DNA of 64,000 nt. Source: Microbacterium sp. RU1D. GTDB lineage: Bacteria; Actinomycetota; Actinomycetes; Actinomycetales; Microbacteriaceae. A program made the translations under genes and the position numbers. Location of the stretch: NCBI RefSeq assembly GCF_900156435.1, contig NZ_FTPQ01000002.1, positions 62,001-126,000 on the forward strand, written 5' to 3'. The notes beneath the pieces were generated by a model. The model did no database searches, was not told where the DNA came from, and saw nothing but the letters and a program-made list of their open reading frames with translations. Of the stretch, positions 58,977 through 64,000 are shown piece after piece. The first letter of the stretch is position 1, and each line of letters starts with the position of its first letter.

Positions 58977-59624
58977 TCAGGCGGCGCGGGACGCGGCGAG
59001 GGTGCGTCCCGCGGTCACGGCTGCCCGCTCGGCATCCGCCTTCAGTCCTGCCGCCGCGGCGGCGAAAGCGTCGAGTGCGGGGTTCACACCGACGAGGGTG
59101 AAGGGGCGGTGCACGACGGTGAGGTCGAGACCCCACACGTCTTCGAAGACGCGGCGGAGCCAGCCGGTCGAGTGGTCCCAGCCCTCTCGGGGGCTTCCGG
59201 GCTCGTAGTTGCCGCCGAGGACGGTGACGAGGGTGGCCGGCTTACCGCGGAGCGCGGTGCCCTGCGGATCGATGCGCGGGTCGGTGTAGGCGAGGTCGAA
59301 CCACGTCTTCACATGCTGCGAGACGCCGTAGTTGTACAGCGGAACGGTGAGGAGCAGGGCATCGGCGTCGATCAGCTCATCGGCGAGGCGCGTGCGCAGC
59401 GCGATGGCCTCGCGCTGGCCGTCGGTGTGCTGATCGGCCGGGGTGAAGCCCGAGGTCACCGCGTCGCGCCAGGCGGTGGCGGGCATCGGCTCGGCGGCCA
59501 CGTCGCGGCGGACGACCGTCGACGACGGGTGCGCAGCGAGCCATTCGGCCTCGACGAGGTCGCCGAGTTCGCGGCTGGCAGAGGTGGCGGGCAGGATGCT
59601 GGCATCGAGACGGAACAGGGTCAT
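58977..59624 (-). CDS. FMN-dependent NAD(P)H oxidoreductase (azoreductase type)
   Basis: A 215-residue flavodoxin-fold quinone/azo reductase. It has the N-terminal LFRLDASILPATSASRELGD flavin phosphate loop, PLYNYGVSQHVKTWFD (the AzoR motif region) and TVLGGNYEPGSP. It reduces quinones or electrophiles by two electrons, a detoxification role. It is divergent from an HxlR regulator across a perfect palindrome, the standard arrangement for an electrophile- or quinone-induced pair. A GGAGAAG site precedes ATG. Confidence 0.9.
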   Translation of the reverse strand: MTLFRLDASILPATSASRELGDLVEAEWLAAHPSSTVVRRDVAAEPMPATAWRDAVTSGFTPADQHTDGQREAIALRTRLADELIDADALLLTVPLYNYGVSQHVKTWFDLAYTDPRIDPQGTALRGKPATLVTVLGGNYEPGSPREGWDHSTGWLRRVFEDVWGLDLTVVHRPFTLVGVNPALDAFAAAAAGLKADAERAAVTAGRTLAASRAA

Positions 59625-59655
59625 GCGCTTCTCCGATCAGAGTGGCTATGAAAAA

Positions 59656-59668
59656 CAAAGTGACTTTG
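59656..59668. promoter_or_regulatory. Candidate HxlR operator
   Basis: CAAAGTGACTTTG is a perfect 13-bp palindrome in the AT-rich 72-bp region between the azoreductase and HxlR genes. Confidence 0.6.
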
Positions 59669-59684
59669 GGAAAGCTAGCACAAG

Positions 59685-59690
59685 TAGGAT
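59685..59690 (+). promoter_or_regulatory. Leaderless -10 box of the HxlR gene
   Basis: TAGGAT, exactly 6 nt before ATG 59697. The operator palindrome ends 17 bp upstream, at the -35 position. Confidence 0.5.
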
Positions 59691-59696
59691 GGAGTC

Positions 59697-60026
59697 ATGA
59701 CCGAAGAACACGACGCGCGACAGTGCGACGCCGCTGTCTCGCACGCGTTCTCCGTTCTCGGCAAGCGGTGGAACGGCATGATCGTCGACGTGCTCGGCCA
59801 GGGAGAGTTGTCGTTCTCGGGGCTGCGCCGAGCGGTGGGCGGCATCAGCGACGCCGTGCTGTCGGATCGCCTCACCGAACTCGCCGACACCGGCCTGGTC
59901 GATCGCCGCGTCGACGCCGGGCCGCCGGTCGCCGTGACCTACGCGTTGACCGATGCCGGATGCCGTCTGGTTCCGATCCTGGGGCAGCTCGGCGAGTGGG
60001 CGGAAGGCAACCTGACGCGGCGCTGA
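59697..60026 (+). CDS. HxlR family transcriptional regulator
   Basis: A 109-residue winged-helix protein with the family core CDAAVSHAFSVLGKRWNGMIV, LSFSGLRRAVGGISDAVLSDRLTELADTGLVDRR and the wing PPVAVTYALTDAG. Cys11 near the start is positioned like the redox or electrophile-sensing Cys of HxlR-type regulators such as YodB and QorR. It is divergent from the azoreductase gene that it most likely represses. Confidence 0.92.
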   Translation: MTEEHDARQCDAAVSHAFSVLGKRWNGMIVDVLGQGELSFSGLRRAVGGISDAVLSDRLTELADTGLVDRRVDAGPPVAVTYALTDAGCRLVPILGQLGEWAEGNLTRR

Positions 60027-60328
60027 CGGGTTCGGTGCCGCGGTTCGCGGCGTTGGCAATGGGGAGGCTCTGTCGTCGTGGGGGCTCAGTCTCTGGTGCG
60101 GCGGTGGGCGCCGTGCGTCTTCGTCGACGCTGTGATCACTCGTGATCTCGAACGGTGATGCACAGGCCGATAATGCACATTATGTCAGCTGGGGTCGGTC
60201 CCACCGTCCTCCCGGGGTGAACGCCCGCTCACGCCGTCGGGCGGAGCCGCTCGTTTCGACCGACTGCGCGGTTGTGTGCGGGGATCACCGCGGCGCGCGG
60301 CGCGAACGTGTCCCGGGCGCCGGCACGG
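60027..60328. other. Intergenic region with a small AT-rich palindrome
   Basis: About 300 bp between two convergent genes. The only structure I see is ATAATGCACATTAT at 60170-60183 (6-bp arms), lying in a locally AT-rich spot. No coding frame is convincing. Confidence 0.5.
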
Positions 60329-61132
60329 TCAGCGGATCCACTCCGACGTCTCGCCGATCACCCGCGACCCGTCGAGATCGCCCAGCGACAGGCCGGCGAA
60401 GCGCACCGCGGCCTCGGACGTCTGCCACCGGAACTTCGGCTCCGACGTCGTCGCCGCCTCCACGACGGTCTTCGCGGCATCCTCCGCCGACTGCGCCGCG
60501 GCGAACGACGCGGCCGTGCGGTTCAGGTAGGCCTGCTGCAGCTCGGCGTACGGGCCGGCCGGAGCGCGGTGCACCGAGTCGGTGAACGACGACGCCACCG
60601 CCGCGGGTTCGACGACCGCGACCTCGACGCCGAAGGGCGCGACGACCGGCGCGAGAGACTGCATCAGTCCCTCCACGGCGAACTTCGCCCCGCAGTACGC
60701 GTCGGCGAACGGCTGGCCGACCGCTCCCCCGACGCTGGTGACGGTGACGATGCGCCCGTGGCCGCGTTCGCGCATACCGGGGAGCACGAGGCGGGTGAGA
60801 CGGGCGACGGAGAGGTAGTTGGTGTCGAGCTGCGCCTGCAGGTCGTCATCCGACATCTGCTCGAGCGTGCCGACGGCGCCGCGCCCGGCGTTGTTGACGA
60901 GGATGTCGACGGGCCCGACGGCCTCGATCAGGGCCTCGGCCGCGGCGGCATCCGTCACCTCGAGGGCGCGGATGTCGAGCTCGACCCCCGCCGCGGATGC
61001 CGCGGAGCGCAGCGCATCGGCGCGCGAGGTGTCCCGCACGGTGGCGACGACCGACACCCCCATCTTCGCGAGTCCGATGGCCGTGTGCAGGCCGATGCCG
61101 CTGGAGGTGCCGGTGACGAGTGCGAGGGTCAT
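60329..61132 (-). CDS. SDR family oxidoreductase
   Basis: A 267-residue classical short-chain dehydrogenase. The cofactor motif is TGTSSGIG (8-15), NNAG is followed by GAVGTLEQM, the catalytic Ser is in VTSVGGAVG and Tyr/Lys in YCGAKFA. A C-terminal extension (SFTDSVHRAPAGPYAEL onward) resembles the ketoreductase/retinol-dehydrogenase-like group. The substrate is unknown. Confidence 0.88.
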   Translation of the reverse strand: MTLALVTGTSSGIGLHTAIGLAKMGVSVVATVRDTSRADALRSAASAAGVELDIRALEVTDAAAAEALIEAVGPVDILVNNAGRGAVGTLEQMSDDDLQAQLDTNYLSVARLTRLVLPGMRERGHGRIVTVTSVGGAVGQPFADAYCGAKFAVEGLMQSLAPVVAPFGVEVAVVEPAAVASSFTDSVHRAPAGPYAELQQAYLNRTAASFAAAQSAEDAAKTVVEAATTSEPKFRWQTSEAAVRFAGLSLGDLDGSRVIGETSEWIR

Positions 61133-61170
61133 GAAACCATCATGCTCCTCGACGCTTCCCGGTGCGGCGG

Positions 61171-61935
61171 TCAGCCGACGGGTTCGAGGGTCACCCATCC
61201 CCCGCCGAACTTCGGCTGGCGTCCGTCGCCCGACGACGTGCGGGTCAGGCGCCGACGTACCCAGGGAGCGACGTGCTCGCGGTAATAGGCGGTGCCCTTC
61301 AGCCGCTGCGTCTCGGGGATCTCGCGCAGGTGCCACCACTCCCCCGGCGCCGTGAATCCGACGGACTCGATCACACGAGCCGCGACGCGATGATGACCGC
61401 GCGCGTTCATGTGCAGTCGGTCGACCGACCAGAACTCCCCGCCCGCCAATTCTCGATCGAACCAGTTGTAGGCCGTGATCACGTCGGGCCGGGCCTCGAG
61501 GCGCCTCTCGACGGCATGAGAGAGGCGGTCCCCCCGCGCCTCGATGAGTGTGCCGAGCGGGAGGCCCGCCGACGGATTCGCGCCGGAGAGCACGATGAGC
61601 TGCACGCCCTCCTCGTCGCAGCGGCGCACGACGTGGTCGAAGAGGTCGACGATGCGGTCGATGCCGGTCCGCGGGCGCAGCATGTCGTTGCCGCCGCCGT
61701 TGAAGGACAGGTGGGTCGGTTTCAGCGCCAGCGCGGGCTCGAGCTGCTGCGCGACGATCGGCTCGATGAGCTTGCCGCGGATCGCGAGGTTCGCATATTC
61801 GATCGGCTCGCCCGCGGCATCCGCCCACCCCTGGGCGGCGAGATCAGCCCACCCCCGCACGGTGCCGTCCGGCAGTTCGTCGCCGACCCCTTCGGTGAAC
61901 GAGTCGCCGATCGCGACGTAGCGCACGGATGCCAT
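61171..61935 (-). CDS. SGNH/GDSL family hydrolase, paralogue
   Basis: A 254-residue paralogue of the enzyme at 31907. Block I is VAIGDSFTEGVGDELPDG, block III SFNGGGNDML, block V DRLHMNARGHHRVA, and it ends in the same kind of tail (APWVRRRLTRTSSGDGRQPKFGG). It has no signal peptide. ATG 61935 lies exactly 6 nt after TAGGCT. Confidence 0.9.
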   Translation of the reverse strand: MASVRYVAIGDSFTEGVGDELPDGTVRGWADLAAQGWADAAGEPIEYANLAIRGKLIEPIVAQQLEPALALKPTHLSFNGGGNDMLRPRTGIDRIVDLFDHVVRRCDEEGVQLIVLSGANPSAGLPLGTLIEARGDRLSHAVERRLEARPDVITAYNWFDRELAGGEFWSVDRLHMNARGHHRVAARVIESVGFTAPGEWWHLREIPETQRLKGTAYYREHVAPWVRRRLTRTSSGDGRQPKFGGGWVTLEPVG

Positions 61936-61941
61936 GTCCCG

Positions 61942-61947
61942 AGCCTA
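61942..61947 (-). promoter_or_regulatory. Leaderless -10 box of the second SGNH hydrolase
   Basis: TAGGCT on the minus strand, 6 nt before ATG 61935. Confidence 0.5.
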
Positions 61948-61994
61948 CGCGCGCGATCCCCGCGCCCCGGCCGACGCGCGCGCCGGCTGCGCGG

Positions 61995-62056
61995 GTCGAG
62001 TGTCCACGACACGCCGTTGCGCCGTCGCGTGATACGGCGCGTCCTGGACACTCGAC
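61995..62056. repeat. Dispersed palindromic repeat family A, copy 3
   Basis: Arms 61995-62017 and 62034-62056 pair at 21 of 23 positions around a 16-nt loop; the core is GTCGAGTGTCCA. It lies just after the MFS transporter stop on the minus strand and may be its terminator. Confidence 0.88.
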
Positions 62057-62071
62057 GGCGGAAGCGAGGGG

Positions 62072-63406
62072 TCAGGCGAGCGCCCGGCCGCGCTGCTCGC
62101 GCAGGAAGAGCGCGGCGACGACGGCGATGGCGAAGAAGGCCGCGAACACCACGAACAGCAGGGGCGCTCCCCCGACGCCGAGCAGCGGCGGTACGGCGAG
62201 GGGCGCGAGGATGGATGCGATGCGCCCGACGCCCGCCGCCCACCCGGCCCCGGTCGCCCGCAGCGCCGTCGGGTAGGTCTCGGGAGTGGCGGCGTACAGC
62301 GCACCCCAGGCCCCGAGGTTGAAGAACGACAGGGCCATGCCCGCAGCGATCACCGCGACCTCGCCCGACGCCGTGCCGAACAGCACCGCCGCGACGGCGG
62401 AGCCGGCCAGGAAGGTCGCGAGCGTCGCTCGGCGTCCCCACGCCTCGATGAGCCACGCCGCGACGGCGTAGCCGGGCAGCTGGGCGAGCGTGATCACGAG
62501 CGTGAACCCGAATGAGCGCACGAGGTCGTATCCCTGCGAGACGAGGATCGTCGGGATCCAGATGAACGCCCCATAGTACGAGAAGTTCACACAGAACCAC
62601 AGCACCCACAGGCTCACCGTGCGCGCCCGCAGGGTGGGTGCCCACAGCGCGCTCACGCGCGGCCGAGGGGCGGGAGCGGATGCCGCGCCCCCTTCCGTCG
62701 AGGCCTCCAGCGCGACGCGGCCGGCCGCGGCCTCCAGATCGCGCACGATCACGATCGCCTCCGCGTTGCGTCCGCGCGACGCGAGCCACCGCGGTGACTC
62801 GGGCAGCCCCCACCGGACGACGAGCGCGTACACCGCCGGGATCGCGCCCAGGGCGAAGGCCCACCGCCAGCCGTCGGCCGATGCCGGGACCACGAGGTAG
62901 CCGATGACCGCGGCGGCCGTCCATCCGACCGCCCAGAACGCCTCGAGGAAGACGATGAGCCGCCCCCGCATACGCGCCGGCGCGAACTCGCTGACGTAGG
63001 TCGAGGCCACGGGCAGCTCCGCCCCGAGGCCCAACCCAACGACGAAGCGCAGCACGAGCAACGCCGCCAGCCCTCCCACCAAGGCGCTCGCGCCGGTCGC
63101 CACGCCGTACACCAGCAGGGTGAGGGCGAACACGTGGCGGCGACCGAAGCGGTCGGCGAGCAGTCCGCCCAGGCTCGCGCCGATCGCCATTCCGGCGAAG
63201 CCCGCCGAGGCGATCCACGACGCCTGCGCGGGGGCCAGCTGCCACTGCACGCTGAGGGCCGCGATGACGAACGAGATGAGCCCGACGTCCATGGCATCCA
63301 GGGCCCATCCGAGGCCGGATCCGCCCAGGATCTTCGCGTGCCGCCGGGTGAACGGCAGGGCGTCGAGGCGTTCGGACACCCGGATGGTGTCGGTGCTCGT
63401 GGTCAC
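62072..63406 (-). CDS. MFS transporter (sugar/aromatic acid porter type)
   Basis: A 444-residue twelve-helix transporter. The DAMDVGLISFVIAAL in helix 1 and the loop signature LGGLLADRFGRRHVFA place it in the SV2/NiaP-like or aromatic-acid group of the MFS. The cytoplasmic linker between helices 6 and 7 is long and contains PESPRWL. The substrate is unknown. GTG overlaps the stop of the upstream luciferase-like gene, so transporter and oxidoreductase are co-expressed, suggesting uptake of that enzyme's substrate. Confidence 0.87.
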   Translation of the reverse strand: MTTSTDTIRVSERLDALPFTRRHAKILGGSGLGWALDAMDVGLISFVIAALSVQWQLAPAQASWIASAGFAGMAIGASLGGLLADRFGRRHVFALTLLVYGVATGASALVGGLAALLVLRFVVGLGLGAELPVASTYVSEFAPARMRGRLIVFLEAFWAVGWTAAAVIGYLVVPASADGWRWAFALGAIPAVYALVVRWGLPESPRWLASRGRNAEAIVIVRDLEAAAGRVALEASTEGGAASAPAPRPRVSALWAPTLRARTVSLWVLWFCVNFSYYGAFIWIPTILVSQGYDLVRSFGFTLVITLAQLPGYAVAAWLIEAWGRRATLATFLAGSAVAAVLFGTASGEVAVIAAGMALSFFNLGAWGALYAATPETYPTALRATGAGWAAGVGRIASILAPLAVPPLLGVGGAPLLFVVFAAFFAIAVVAALFLREQRGRALA

Positions 63407-64000
63407 CGGGCGACGGGAGCGTCGGCGAGCATGTCGTGCACGAGCGGCAGCACCCGCGTGCCGTAGAGCTCGATGCTGCTCAAGAGATGGTCGTGGGAGA
63501 TCGACCCGCTGGCCATCTTGAGCTGGAAGCGGCTGTTTCCGAGCGCACGCACCGTGGCGGCGATTTTCCGGGCGACCGTCTCGGGCGAGCCCACGTACAT
63601 CGACCCCTCGGGGCCGACGTCGTGCTGGAAGCGCAGACGGTTGTACTCGGGCCACCCGCGCTCTCGACCGATGGTGTTGTTCAGCTCCGCGACGCCCTCG
63701 TACGCCTCTTCCCACGCCTGCTCGTCGGTGGCCGCGATGTGCCCGGGCGAGTGCACCGAGATGGGCATCTGCGGCTTTCCGAGCTCGTCAAGCGACCGAC
63801 GGTACAGGTCGGCGTAGGGGCGGAACCGCGCCGCCGAGCCGCCGATGATCGCGAGCACCAGGCCGTAGCCGTAGCGCGCGGTGCGCACCACGGACTCCGG
63901 CGAACCCCCGACGCCCACCCATGCCTTCAGTCCGTTCTCGGTCTTGGGGTACACGTCGGCGTCCTGGAGCGCCGCGCGCGTGCGGCCCGCCCAGGTCACG
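63403..64000 (-). CDS. LLM class flavin-dependent oxidoreductase, partial
   Basis: The C-terminal part (about 198 residues) of a bacterial-luciferase-like flavin monooxygenase; the N-terminus lies beyond the right edge. Recognisable pieces are VWVGVGGSPESVVRTARYG-like WVGVGGSPESVVRTA, GLVLAIIGG, SVHSPGHIA and VGSPETVARKIAATVRALG (F420/FMN-binding C-terminal region). It overlaps the MFS gene by 4 nt. The cofactor (FMN or F420) and the substrate are undetermined. Confidence 0.85.
   Translation of the reverse strand, partial: VTWAGRTRAALQDADVYPKTENGLKAWVGVGGSPESVVRTARYGYGLVLAIIGGSAARFRPYADLYRRSLDELGKPQMPISVHSPGHIAATDEQAWEEAYEGVAELNNTIGRERGWPEYNRLRFQHDVGPEGSMYVGSPETVARKIAATVRALGNSRFQLKMASGSISHDHLLSSIELYGTRVLPLVHDMLADAPVAR

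Overview
The window is high-GC (about 70%) actinobacterial chromosome. Gene content, TANNNT-type -10 boxes and the constantly recurring heptamer GGATGCC/GGCATCC point to Microbacteriaceae, probably Microbacterium or a close relative. This is inferred from gene families and sequence style, because there is no rRNA gene to anchor it. About 57 protein genes and one tRNA gene are supported. I see no insertion sequence, prophage or CRISPR array.

Layout. 1-13.6 kb: housekeeping and small accessory genes (DUF4190 protein, fabG, hydrolase, serB, luxS, divergent glgC/glgA, ABC ATPase, L31 rpmE2, a broken carbon-nitrogen hydrolase, a DUF222/HNH protein, a DnaQ-like exonuclease, a hydrolase). 13.6-27.1 kb: CGNR regulator and EamA exporter, then a branched-chain amino acid degradation block. 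That block is an Lrp-type regulator, bkdA-bkdB-bkdC (2-oxoacid dehydrogenase E1alpha, E1beta, E2), a TetR regulator, and a tightly overlapping operon for the two acyl-CoA carboxylase subunits, acyl-CoA dehydrogenase, MaoC hydratase and CitE-like lyase. Together these take leucine-derived 2-oxoacids towards acetyl-CoA and acetoacetate. 27.1-41.5 kb: histidine phosphatase, sirtuin, amidohydrolase, SpoU methyltransferase, SGNH hydrolase, DExH helicase, ferritin-like/VIT1 metal transporter, 2OG-Fe oxygenase, tRNA-Leu(GAG), M20 peptidase, uppP and PAC2 protein. 41.7-52.3 kb: the conserved actinobacterial run HAD, trmI, FKBP lipoprotein, pafB, pafC, tatA, tatC, helY, lnt, rbpA. The Pup-proteasome genes that occupy this neighbourhood in mycobacteria are absent. 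52.3-64 kb: phosphodiesterase, SDR, S9 peptidase, membrane proteins, azoreductase/HxlR pair, SDR, second SGNH hydrolase, MFS transporter and a partial luciferase-like oxidoreductase.

The less ordinary content is mostly non-genic. There are two short 'echo' reading frames in the bkd operon that repeat the beginning of the next gene. Two hexanucleotide arrays sit directly against -10 boxes. Two dispersed palindromic repeat families are present; one has extended a biotin-carboxylase tail and supplies the stop codon of another gene. A single amber codon interrupts an otherwise intact hydrolase. Many genes have a -10 hexamer exactly 6-7 nt before the start codon, which predicts leaderless mRNAs; this was used to choose several starts.
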